25,260 bases of DNA from Reticulitermes lucifugus (GCA_026260175.1 JAKCWW010007276.1:3795-29054); one strand, 5' to 3'; numbered from the stretch's first letter, positions 9,347 through 18,034 are shown. The notes: generated by a model from the sequence alone, not told the origin. A program made the numbers and translations.

Positions 9347-9560
9347 CCTCGATCGCATAATTGCAGCTACTACGTAATCAGGCGAATACTGGGACCTCCA
9401 CCGCTCTGGCTGCGAAAATTCGCTGATCTACGCGCACACAACTTCGCGCAATCTCCCGACTTGTGACATCAGCCTATGCTCGCTAAAGTTACCTGCGCCT
9501 GACGCTGGGGAATTTGTGGAATTAATTCTGCTGTAACTTGCTTGATAAAAATCATCTAGC
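9347..9560 (-). repeat. Dispersed repeat R2, copy 1
   Basis: The minus strand matches the plus strand at 13245-13447 over about 200 bp. Shared words include AATTCCACAAA, GGCGCAGGTAAC / GACGCAGGTAAC, TTAGCGAGC, GCGCGAAGT.GTGTGCGCG and AGCTGCAATTA. It sits directly beside R1 copy B. No pol III boxes and no ORF were found. The class is unknown. Confidence 0.72.
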
Positions 9561-9564
9561 TACA

Positions 9565-10435
9565 TTCAGTGTGTTCGAGGCAGGACACTGAATCCTGCAA
9601 TGCACTACAGTTCTACACACACACGTATGTTTGCAAGCTATGCACGACAACTGTGTCAAGTGGACGACCCGGCCAAATATATAAAATGGCAAGAACTGAT
9701 TAACAATTATGGGCAAGTGTTACTGACAGTATCTTCTCCAAGAGTAAGTGGCTGTACATTGTTTCAATGAAGTTAGTGATAAAGAACAGGAAGGAGATGG
9801 CACGGTACTATAAATCATGTTATTAAGGAGGAATAAAGAATGTGGGAGTTAGATGCCCTAACCGATAACGTGATGAACTGAGAAACCGTCTAGCAATGAA
9901 TGCACTGTGATTCCGACCCCAAAAAACATCCATCATTCCTGCCTAAGGGTTGACAGCATGTTTAATACAGAGTAAAAACGCAGCTCGAAGACTTTTAACA
10001 CTGAGACACCTAGTAATCAACTGAAACACGTGTGACCATTTACACCAGGCAACTGCGACCGTGTTATGTTGCTCGAGGCGAAATCTGAAAAGAGGAAACT
10101 AATTTTAACCCTTTCCCTGGCAAAGCCGAGACAGAACGCCGAAGCAATTTGGAAACTTATCAGCTGTTTATTTACGGAGGCATACGTTACATTACTAATT
10201 AATTTTGCAGAAATGTGCAAAAAATAGTGACTCCATAGCCTAAGTTGTGAACTACCTTTACTTTGTAATTTTTTCTATTATTAATTTATTGCACATAATG
10301 TGTATGTAAACACAAGTAAAATTACACACGTAATTATACGTTTACTTATTCATTCATTCCTCATTGTGCGTACTAAATTTCATGTTGCCTGCATGCAGAC
10401 CACACTTTGCTTAAGCCGCCAGCACCACAAAAAAG
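9565..10435. other. No gene recognised
   Basis: AT-rich sequence. The ORF 10017-10220 (minus) has no recognisable domain. No repeat shared with the rest of the window was seen. Confidence 0.4.
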
Positions 10436-10439
10436 CTGA

Positions 10440-10553
10440 GCAGCACTGTACTCAGTTTGCAGCACTGTACTCAGTTTGCAGCACTGTACTCAGTTTACAG
10501 CACTGTACTCAGTTTGCAGCACTGTACTCAGTTTGCAGCACTGTACTCAAGTT
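10440..10553. repeat. 19-bp tandem repeat, six units
   Basis: Six head-to-tail units of GCAGCACTGTACTCAGTTT begin at 10440, 10459, 10478, 10497, 10516 and 10535. Unit 4 has one change (ACAGC), and the last unit changes near its end (CTCAAGTT). The rest are identical, so the array is young or is being homogenised. Because 19 is not a multiple of 3, the ORFs crossing it repeat every 57 bp and are artefacts. Confidence 0.97.
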
Positions 10554-10714
10554 CCCTCTGACACTGACTGTACTATGCTTGGCGGGAAAAAACAAAGACG
10601 AGCTAGGACATCAATACACGAAACATCGCACGGTAAGATACTAATGCCTTTGTTTGCGTCAAGATTAAATTATCGGTGATCACCGTACAGAAATGCAGAC
10701 CAGAAACTTCCACG

Positions 10715-10945
10715 GTTGAGGCCTTCGATATTCTGGGATGTTACGCGGCGTGGTATTTGGCTATCGACGTTTCGGAACAGCCTATTGGTCCCATTTAAAG
10801 GGTCAAGCAGTTCAAGAACCTCGAAGATGAGACCGGTAGGCTGTCCCGAAACGTAGGTAACCAACTACCAACCTACGCATCCCAGGACAGGGAAGGCCTC
10901 AACTACACGGCGACAAAACTGAAATCTCGCACTTCTATGGTTGTT
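10715..10945. mobile_element. Second foldback element with CGAAAC motifs
   Basis: The left arm (10715 to about 10792, GTTGAGGCCTTCG...CTGGGATG...GACGTTTCGGAACAGCC) and the right arm (about 10830-10903, ending CATCCCAGGACAGGGAAGGC) are imperfect reverse complements. Each arm holds one hairpin-CGAAAC motif: minus strand at 10766-10793 and plus strand at 10822-10855. Stems are GGGAC / GTTCC in the left copy and weaker in the right. Beyond the right arm, AAATCTCGCA (about 10921-10930) also occurs after the related element at 12.8-12.95 kb. This indicates a repeat family of defined length. Confidence 0.75.
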
Positions 10946-11427
10946 TTAATTTATCACTAAGACCATCTCCTTCTTTCCGGTTATTTCGTTTTCCAAATAT
11001 TTCAGTTTCCTTTGTTACAACAGGCCAAACACATCGCACAGCCCAACATTATAATTCTGACGCTAATCTTTGTGTTCAGTAAAATTTTCAGGCTAGGAGA
11101 ACGAAGTAAATAGAATTCAGGACTTACAAACAAAATACATTGCTAGCAGAGTTGAAGAAAATAAAAGGGAAAGGGAAGCCAGCAGTGTAGGTCAGTACCT
11201 GTTTGAAGCGCCAGGCAGAAAGCCATCTCAAGGTATTCACATTCCTTAAATATCTTCCTCCTTTCGAGTTATCAGTCCTAGGCAATATACACCAAAAGAG
11301 TGACAAAGGACAGCAGAATAAGACGCAAGCCCCCATTCTGAATACAAAGAAGAAATGATGTCTAAGGGAAGTTACAAAACCTGGGGTCACACTGAAGGAT
11401 CAAAAACTAAGCAGGGTCATGGGTGGT
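10946..11427. other. No gene recognised
   Basis: The minus-strand ORF 11124-11390 contains hydrophobic and Cys/Phe-rich stretches but no domain I can name. I do not call it a gene. Confidence 0.4.
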
Positions 11428-11474
11428 CGACGCTTTCGGAATGGATGTAACCTGCGTCAAAGGCTCATCTTCAT
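11428..11474 (-). repeat. Hairpin-CGAAAC motif relative, diverged
   Basis: On the minus strand, ATGAAGATGAGCCTTTGACG is followed by a longer spacer and then CATTCCGAAAGCGTCGAC. The GAAGATGAG start and the CCGAAA(G)CG end fit the family, but the stem is not convincing. I treat it as a diverged member. Confidence 0.4.
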
Positions 11475-12515
11475 TTGAATTTACAGCCTATCCCATCGCA
11501 CGCTATTGTGACGTGTGTATAGTACGAATATTTTCGTTAAGTCCCAGGCATTTGGTCAGGGAGGTTCAATTGTCGATATGAGTGTCGCGAAGTCGTGTGC
11601 GCGTAGATCAGTGTCCTGCAATCAGAGAAGAAAGAGGGTGTGCTAGCATATGATGCCACGTCTTTGATCGTAGCAGTTGTAATGTGACAAGTAGGAGGGG
11701 CGTAAAGACAAGTGAGACTCGCACTGGTCGTTATGAAAAATTACAGGGACTTTATGGAAGCTATTTGCCTATACCGTGAAATAAGCCGGCAATCCACGTT
11801 TCCTTATCGGAACACCACATAATGGCTTACCCAAGTTCGAAGAATGCTCCCACGTACGGCTCATCAGGAAGCAGCGACCACCATCCGCCTACAGCAAAAC
11901 GCTGTGCTGATCAGAGCACTCGGTTCGAATTAGATGCGAGTTTTCAGACACGAAATATTTATTCTTAAGTTTAAGTCCGCAACGATGGAACTGTTAATTT
12001 ATTGGCGTAGGGTGTGGGAGCAGTATTACTGTCTGGGATGCAGCCAAAGATTGAAACTTCCGCGAATTCCACCGCCATAGCAGCAGTATAAACATCGACA
12101 AACCGATCTGTCCTTCCACTACATGCCGACAAGCACCTTCAAGTCTATACGCTCCCTTGTAATTGTGCTCTATGTAACTTCCTTAAATTCCACTATATTT
12201 TATACCCAGTGAATGATAAATTTTTGTATATAATTTGCGAAATTTCTGGGAGGGCTTGACCCGTGTCCAAGTTTTGAAGCAGATTCCCCCAATTCCACGA
12301 CCCAACTATTGGTTCTGTCGCCAACCGTGTAGGTCAGGACCTCACGGTGCGACGCCTGAAGTAAAATGTTAACAAAACATCACTATGCCTCGCTTAAGAT
12401 ATTGTTACCTCGCAGTGTGTTAAAATAATCATGTTGTTTGGAACTTGTCTTGAGTCGCGTCTCAACTCGCTGATATCCAGTAACAACACGTGTCCGTAAG
12501 TCCAACAGAACTCAT
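11475..12515. other. No gene; short R2 fragment inside
   Basis: Apart from the R2 fragment at 11585-11624, this is featureless. A tRNA B-box-like CGGTTCGAATTAG at about 11921 has no matching A box at the right distance. Confidence 0.4.
11585..11624 (+). repeat. Dispersed repeat R2, short fragment
   Basis: CGCGAAGTCGTGTGCGCGTA is followed by GATCAGTGTCCTGCAATCAG. This matches the central part of the R2 copies at 9.4 and 13.3 kb (plus orientation). The outer parts are absent or too diverged to see. Confidence 0.65.
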
Positions 12516-12704
12516 GTGATATCAGTTTCTGTTTTCAGTCTGCACTGCGGTCTATGCCACATTTTGCACCTGGCGTCCAACCGCCAGCTGCGGCGCGTGC
12601 TGCACACCTGCCGCCAGCCGCATGGTCACCAACCTCTACACAAATCACTGAGCTTCCAAACACCAGCAACTGGCTGGGCAATTTCCCAAAACTTCCAAAT
12701 ATAA
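12516..12704 (+). CDS. Weak candidate exon or short ORF, unknown
   Basis: A polypyrimidine stretch and AG at 12537-12538 (TTTCTGTTTTCAG) look like a splice acceptor. In the frame that starts CTG at 12540, about 28 codons up to about 12623 have strongly G/C-ending third positions and read LHCGLCHILHLASNRQLRRV followed by LHTCRQPH. After that the G/C bias falls away and the frame stops at 12704. No clear donor site follows (GGTCACC is poor). The protein resembles no family I recognise. It could be a small exon of a gene with long introns, or a chance ORF in a GC-rich patch. A second frame over the same bases is also open (12554-12796), which weakens the case. Confidence 0.2.
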   Translation: MISVSVFSLHCGLCHILHLASNRQLRRVLHTCRQPHGHQPLHKSLSFQTPATGWAISQNFQI

Positions 12705-12794
12705 GATTTGAAAAATTATTTCACATCACACTCGCCTCTTGGCTCAAACATTATTTTAAACCAGCTGTACGCAGATTTAAAAATCTTCCGGGAT

Positions 12795-12950
12795 GAGGCC
12801 GTCTCCATTGGTAAATAGTTGCCGCCGTTTCGGAGGAGCTTGTTGTCTCTATATTCAGGGACTAAGCAGTCCAAATAGAGCTCTGGTAACTATGTACAAA
12901 TCGATAGTCCATCTACACCGCTGTGAGAACCTCAAATCTCGCAGCTGAAA
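12795..12950. repeat. Degenerate relative of the second foldback
   Basis: The minus strand carries GAGACAACAAGCTCCTCCGA then AACGGCGG (motif at 12824-12859). Flanking sequence GATGAGGCC...GTAAATAGTTGCCG resembles the arms of the foldback at 10.7-10.9 kb. The right end CTACACCGCTGTGAGAACCT followed by CAAATCTCGCAG aligns with 10902-10930. The arms no longer pair well. Confidence 0.55.
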
Positions 12951-12954
12951 TTTT

Positions 12955-13120
12955 TCTTTCGAAATTATGATTATAAGAGTGTAATGTAACATTACTTAAT
13001 AAACACCTATTAAATAAATACTCGTTTACTCCTTTATGTTATATATACTTAACAATATAAATTGTAGGTCGAGATCTCAATTTCCATATAAGTGTGTACA
13101 TTCTCTTATATTCTTGGTCA
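12955..13120. other. AT-rich, no feature recognised
   Basis: This is low-GC sequence without ORF or repeat that I can support. Confidence 0.4.
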
Positions 13121-13122
13121 AC

Positions 13123-13150
13123 GTGATGATGGCCTATCAGACCGAAACAT
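13123..13150 (+). repeat. Hairpin-CGAAAC motif, copy 8
   Basis: GTGATGATGGCCTATCAGAC is followed by CGAAACAT. GGCCT and AGACC pair with one mismatch around ATC, directly between GATGAT and CGAAAC. The arrangement is the same as in copy 1 at 353-383. Confidence 0.55.
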
Positions 13151-13244
13151 GTTGCTGAATTAATACTGGATTAAACAGCTGCTGTGTATGATTTACTGTG
13201 ATTCTTGTCACACTAAGATCTGTTAATCACTGGCCTTGTAACGA

Positions 13245-13447
13245 AGTCAATTTCCACGTACAGCAGACGTAATTCCACAAAGTCTCCAGCTTCAGACGCA
13301 GGTAACGTTAGCGAGCCTAAGCTGACGTCACAAATCGTGAGACTGCGCGAAGTCGTGTGCGCGTAGGTTAGTGTGTTTCTGCAATCGGAGCCAGAGGTGC
13401 CATTATTCGTCTGCTTACGTACCAGCTGCAATTACGTGACTGAGGTT
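13245..13447 (+). repeat. Dispersed repeat R2, copy 2
   Basis: It matches the minus strand of 9347-9560 over nearly its full length, with small indels. The shared centre is GCGCGAAGTCGTGTGCGCGT. The shared right end is TACGTA..AGCTGCAATTA then a GA-rich few bases. No coding potential or pol III promoter boxes were seen, so I cannot assign a class. Confidence 0.75.
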
Positions 13448-13549
13448 TGTGAGACTACCGCAGAAGTTTGTCATGAAAAATGAGGGGGCCTTTGGGGATG
13501 TAATCCTGCAGTACCCGCCCATATCAGTCTGTATACTGACTAGGCACAG

Positions 13550-13778
13550 GCACGAGGTTTTCCCCTCTCTAAAGCGTCCAGATCGGTTCTGCGGTCCACC
13601 CAGCTTCCTATTCGATAGGTACCGGGAGCTCATATCCCGTGAATAAGCAACCGCAGCGTGAATCTGACCCTCACCTCTGGCTAAAGCTGAGATTAACAAC
13701 AATGCGTGGAGTAAAACCTACCTCCCATACGGCTTTATTGCATTATACTTAATCACACACAGGGACAGCTTTACCTTT
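13550..13778 (+). mobile_element. SINE family A, head lost
   Basis: Body hallmarks are present: AGCGTCCAGATCGGTTCTGC, CACCCAGCTTCCTATTCGAT, GGTACCGGGAGC and GCTGAGATTAACAACAATGC. The tail ACAGCTTTACCTTTC ends near 13778. The tRNA-like head with A and B boxes is missing or scrambled upstream, so this copy is 5'-truncated. Confidence 0.8.
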
Positions 13779-13779
13779 C

Positions 13780-14279
13780 AAGCGTTTAAAGCGCAGTGGT
13801 AATTGTCTGTACCACCTGCTGGAACACTTAAAAACACAGCTCATTTACACGTTTTTATGGTTCTCACAACAAACAGAGATAATTTCTCTGAACAGAATTA
13901 ACTGGTCTTTGTAATGATTAAGAAGTTTCTCTGTGAGGTTGGAATAGTAGTTAGATGAATTTCAGTTTTCGGAGAGTTGATCAGGTAATCTAATAGCGAA
14001 TAAAGAAAAAATACCTACGACCTTAGCAGCTCGTCTAGTGTAACTTATTTCCAGCGATATTCGCAGGAAGTGGTGGGTGTGCTCAGGAATGTCTCATACT
14101 CGCTGAGTCAGAAGCTCTCGTCTAGAACGCGCCTTGACCCGCTAACATGACATTCCGTCAGTTACTTGAAGAGTTCCCACGTTTGTCATACGGGAACAAA
14201 GAACCACATGGCTGTCAACAATGCAATTGGACTTAACATTTTAAACTACTGATGACGGTGCGACATAATATGCGTTACG
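13780..14279. other. No gene recognised
   Basis: AT-rich sequence without a supported ORF or repeat. Confidence 0.4.
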
Positions 14280-14298
14280 CAGGGCGCAATACGCCCTG
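14280..14298. repeat. Small GC-rich hairpin
   Basis: CAGGGCG (14280-14286) and CGCCCTG (14292-14298) pair perfectly around the loop CAATA. There is no T-run after either arm and no neighbouring gene, so it is not called a terminator. Confidence 0.6.
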
Positions 14299-14404
14299 GA
14301 CACAGCTTCATGATCCAGGTTCTAGTTCTCTGTTTCATGCGTACTGACTTGCACAAAGTTACATTTGTATCTAAAACTGACCACGGCCATCCCTTCGTGA
14401 AGTT

Positions 14405-14697
14405 GAAGTTGTCTCTGTGCTTAGTTAAGCACCAAGCCATGATGGTCGAGGCATAGTTCGATGCATTCATAACCTTAGCACTTGACGGACGTCGGTGGCC
14501 AGCTTCACGCCGTGACCGCTTTATCCCTGTGGAAGAAACTCCCAGTACCCATTGGATAGGAAGCTTGTATGCCTCCTGAGCCGGTCTGAATGCTTTGTAG
14601 GAGAAGGAAACTTCCCGCCTATACCGGGAATTTAATTCCGATTCCTTGAACGTTAATCGGCAACATAGACACTATGTCGACTGAGCTACCCAATGAA
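14405..14697 (-). mobile_element. SINE family A, diverged, near full length
   Basis: On the minus strand the head begins near 14697 with TTGGGTAGCTCAGTCGACAT (A box TAGCTCAGTCGA), but the B box is degraded (CGGAATTAAATTCCC). The body has TTCAGACCGGCTC, CCTATCCAATGGGTACTGG and GGGATAAAGCGGTCACGGCG, then a 3' part with GCTAAGGTTATGAATGCATC. No clean target-site duplication was found. Its head faces the head of the next SINE, with about 30 bp between them. Confidence 0.75.
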
Positions 14698-14727
14698 TGT
14701 AATTTGAATTTTTTACCGTTGCATCCA

Positions 14728-15001
14728 GCGGCCGGGATGGCATAGTCGGTACAGAAACTCACCGCACGCTGAGCTGTCACGGGATCGAGTCCCGGTGAGG
14801 GTGAGATTTTCCGTGCCGTCCAGACCGGCCCTGAGGCCCACCCAGACCCTGTACAATGGGTACCGGGGCATTCCTGTGGGTAAAGCGACCGGGGCGTGGT
14901 GCTGATTACACAACCCCCTTCTAGCGCCGAGATTGCGAATGGGTGGCGCTATACCTCTACCTCCCCTTCGTGCCTGCATAGACATAGTTAATGGGGTCAC
15001 C
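14728..15001 (+). mobile_element. SINE family A, full length with target-site duplication
   Basis: It begins GCGGCCGGGATGGCATAGTC (A box). It has the B box GGGATCGAGTCCC, then GAGATTTTCCGTGCCGTCC, AGACCGGCCCTGAGGCCC, GTACAATGGGTACCGGGGC, AAAGCGACCGGGGCGTGG and TAGCGCCGAGATTGCGAATG. The flanks TTTTACCGTTGCATCCA (14711-14727) and TTTTACTGTTGCATCCA (15002-15018) are a 17-bp target-site duplication with one mismatch. This copy lacks most of the TTTACC tail seen in others. The minus-strand ORF 14713-15000 is only its antisense translation. Confidence 0.95.
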
Positions 15002-15177
15002 TTTTACTGTTGCATCCAAATATCTGAACCTCTACCACTTAGTTTCTAGTTCCAAAGATGAGAGGAATACAAGAAGTACTGAGCCCAGATGATGGGGATC
15101 CCGTAACCTTAGCAGATCTACAGACAACAGCAATAAAACTGTACATACGAGATCTGGGTTTGTCTTCTGCGCTGTTA

Positions 15178-15600
15178 CGTCGTGCTAACTAGTCAGGCGC
15201 GCACCCAGTCTGCAGCACCCCCCCCCCTCAATCGAAATTTCAAAACAATATAGATTTTGTAGACACGATTATATCAAACATTTTACGCGATTTACCCTTC
15301 AGCTCAAATCAGCCACTGAAATCCGCTGATGACTAGTACATTGGAATTTTCAAAAACAAAATAAACTTAGGTAGTCTCAGATAAACTTAAAAAAACAAGA
15401 CGATTAGACCTTGTGACTTAAATTGAGTCATGCAACATGTAGTTATATTTGTACGTACATAAATGCAGTTGCAAACAATTTAATGTCACAGTTATATTTA
15501 TGACATAATGTTTATAACAATTTTTTAAAATCAAACATAAACTACACATAGCCTCAGGGTTAGCCCACTTCCCCCAAATTTCAGGGTCGCACAGTCCATC
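15178..15600 (+). repeat. Dispersed repeat R1, longest copy C
   Basis: The presumed left end CGTGCTAACTAGTCAGGCGC then GCACCCAGT is followed by a 10-C tract (15218-15227) and TCAATCG. Next come GATTTTGTAGACACGATTAT and GATTTACCCTTCAGCTCAAA. The GCTGATGACTAGTACATTGG block follows, then ATGCAACATGTAGTTATATT, ATTTATGACATAATGTTTAT and CATAGCCTCAGGGTTAGCCC. Copies A (2.4-2.75 kb) and B (9.2-9.35 kb) match parts of it in the same order. It encodes nothing recognisable. Confidence 0.75.
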
Positions 15601-16669
15601 AATGAAACCAATTCGCTGAACTATATTCAAGAACAGTTCCGCGTAATCCCAATATGCCTGAATATGTTGCGGGGCACAACTATCACCACAATGTCACACA
15701 ATTTCTAAAAGCCACTTTCGTTTCCGTTATAACATCCATCCTTTCTTTGGGTCGACCGGAAGCTGTGGGTGTCTGCTAGTTTGTTAGCTCGCTCACTTCA
15801 GTCATTGGACCGCCGGATGCCCACACCCTAAACGCGCTTGAGACCCCACCGCCTCAATGATGCCAAAATGCTTCCACACCCAGTCACATCTAAATACAGG
15901 ATACTATCCCACTAAACGGGTCCTGTATACTCTGATGGTGGTCTTCGTATACACGCTGGCGCAGGAAAAACGGAGGCAATTTAAGCCACTTTGTTTATTA
16001 CTAGTTAAAGCCCCATCCAAGCTGGTGGAGTCAGTGGTCCAAATCAGAGCATCTGTTCTCTGAACAAGGCAATCCAAAGATACTGGGGTTTCACAGGAGA
16101 AAATAACATGACCAAAGACTTCATGATTTACATACACTCCTCGTCCATTAACGGGAGAGGGGTGAGATCGAATTGGTGTACTTGCCTCTTGCAAACAGAG
16201 TGGTTACTATATATACCACCTACTTTAACATGAAAGTATAGATCTATGCTCAAGAGAATGCAGCTAACCTGCACAGCGTGGATAGAGTCCCTTAACACAC
16301 ACAACGACGGTTGGGGGAAAACATATAGATGCTTTCAAAAACATGAGTCTATCACTGACCTTTCCACTGGTCGCCATTTGTTGTTTTCTTTTATAACCAG
16401 CCTGAAGTCAAATTTATGCACACTTCAAACCACACAGAACACTACTGGACATAACTGTATTATCTTACACGCACAAAACACGACTGCACTTCAGCCCCAT
16501 GTATTTTTTAGTAGAATGCACTGGTTACTGGTCACACATGACACACGGTCGTCTTTCCCCAGTGCAACGTGAACTGCAAACTCCTCAGTCAGTACCATTA
16601 TCTGCATTCTGCCCACAGCTTGTAGTTATTGTTACAGTGATTATTTCTCGAAACAGTTTTAACAGACTG
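15600..16669. other. No gene recognised
   Basis: Overlapping ORFs on both strands (15857-16063 plus, 15904-16194 minus, 16246-16572 plus) carry no domain I can name. They lack codon bias and splice context that would make them convincing. I looked for transposase and reverse transcriptase motifs here and saw none. Confidence 0.4.
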
Positions 16670-16681
16670 TCTTTGTAATGG

Positions 16682-16977
16682 CGCAGTTGGTTGAGGCACT
16701 GCGCTACAAGCCGGAAGGTCGCGGGTTCCATTCCCGATGGTGTAATTGGAATTTTTCATTGACATAACCCCTCCGGCCGCATTATGGCCCTGGGGTCGAC
16801 TCAGCCTCTATCAGAAATGGGTACCAGGACTATTTCCTGGGTGGCAGAGGCGACCGGTGCGTTGAACTGACAACCTTATCACCTCCATGTGCCGACTGTC
16901 TTGAAATTTGGGAGCCTCAGCCTCCTGGAACCCTCAGGGTCTGTCCAGGCCTGTACAGGGATTGCGCTACCTTTTTA
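16682..16977 (+). mobile_element. SINE family C with a family-A-like body segment
   Basis: The tRNA-like head reads GGCGCAGTTGGTTGAGGCAC (A box region), then a B box GCGGGTTCCATTCCCG. The head differs from that of family A. In the body, ATGGGTACCAGG, TTCCTGGGTGGCAGAGGCGA and CCGGTGCG parallel the ATGGGTACCGGGGCATTCCT and AAAGCGACCGGGGCG of family A. The 3' half (CTTGAAATTTGGGAGCCTCA onward) is unrelated. Flanks TCTTTGTAATGG (16670-16681) and TCTTGTAATGG (16978-16988) are a target-site duplication differing by one indel, so both ends are known. Confidence 0.85.
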
Positions 16978-17169
16978 TCTTGTAATGGAGATGCGGTGAT
17001 ATCTGAGACGCAGAAACTGAGTTTTTAAAGTTTTAGGTTTAAATTGCTACCAAAGTGCGCACAGTCATGACATTATACGGACAGATGTAACGCGAATCAA
17101 GAAAGATGGTGAGAACAGTTTTGAAATACTATGACCGTGCACGTACGTACACTGTGGCTTATTTGTATT

Positions 17170-17280
17170 ATTATGGTGAAAGCAAACTTTACCTGTGTTA
17201 AGCACCATGCCACAGATGTTAAGGGGAGTGGCGGTGAAGGTCCGGACATTCTTAACCTCGGGCCCAGATGAAGGTTATTT
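17170..17280 (-). mobile_element. SINE family A, 3' fragment
   Basis: The minus strand reads GGGCCCGAGGTTAAGAATGT, then ACCGCCACTCCCC and GGCATGGTGCTTAACAC. This corresponds to the 3' third of family A (compare GCGCCGAGGCTAAGAATG and the minus-strand copy at 14.4 kb). The head and middle are absent. Confidence 0.55.
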
Positions 17281-17694
17281 GTCGCGGCGCTCTTTCCAGG
17301 AGCATTATCGTTGAGATATATCAACACGTTACACATTTTAATTAGACGATTATTAGAGACAAAGTAAAGCTAGGCTCCACACCTTCCCCTATACACTAGC
17401 ATACTCTGAACAAGGGCTGACTGCTCCTGTTCTGGTCACCTGCAGTACATCCAAAAACGCCGAGAAATGTTTTCTACGCCTCTTTTCGAGACTGCCGAGT
17501 TTCAGAGCATCTAACGACATTTTTTACGCCCCCCACAGCCTCAGACCTTACCTTCACCTCCTATCATTACATCCCTAGGTCCTAGGAAAAGTTTTTCATC
17601 GCCTCTTTTCACAGTCACAGGAAAGTTACCACTCTGGTTGGCGCCTCGGTCCTCCTCCGTCACATTTGGCAGTCACCTTCCACAAATCGTCCCT
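17281..17694. other. No gene recognised
   Basis: Pyrimidine-rich on the plus strand (many TTTTC, CCTC words). No ORF or repeat was recognised. Confidence 0.4.
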
Positions 17695-17730
17695 CCCTTA
17701 GGATGCACTCGTCCTGGTGATAACTATGGT

Positions 17731-18017
17731 AAGGTAAAGGTAAAGTTCTACCTAGAACAGGCCATGAAGACCCAGAGGGGGAGTAGAGGTATAGCTCTAC
17801 TCTTTCTTTAACCTCCGCACTAGATGGGGGTGGGTGGTCAACGCCACACCCCGACCGCTTTACCCCCGGGAACGATCCGTTACCCATTGTGTAGGAGGCT
17901 AGGTAGGCCCCAGGGCCGGTCTGGACAGGTGCTGAAAATCTCGCCCCCACCGGGATTCGATCCCCGGACCTTTCAGCTCGTAGCGAGTCGCTATACCGAC
18001 TACGCTATCCCGGCCCA
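17731..18017 (-). mobile_element. SINE family A, full length with 17-bp target-site duplication
   Basis: This is the best reference copy. On the minus strand it runs from GGGCCGGGATAGCGTAGTCG (A box) through GGGGATCGAATCCCGG (B box), GTCCAGACCGGCCCTGGGGC, ACAATGGGTAACGG, GGTAAAGCGGTCGGGGTGTG and AGTGCGGAGGTTAAAGAAAG. The tail is CTTTACCTTTACCTT. Both flanks carry the identical CTGGTGATAACTATGGT (17714-17730 and 18018-18034). The perfect duplication suggests a fairly recent insertion by LINE-type target-primed reverse transcription. ORFs in this interval are SINE translations. Confidence 0.97.
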
Positions 18018-18034
18018 CTGGTGATAACTATGGT

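Noticed and set aside
10300..10679. ORFs with HCTQFAALYSVCSTVLSLQ repeats
   Set aside because: They arise from the 19-bp tandem array, which cycles through all three frames every 57 bp.
11905..11935. tRNA-derived promoter from the B-box-like CGGTTCGAATTAG
   Set aside because: No A box at suitable distance and no SINE body downstream.
14280..14298. Intrinsic terminator
   Set aside because: The hairpin lacks a following T-run and the window is eukaryotic.
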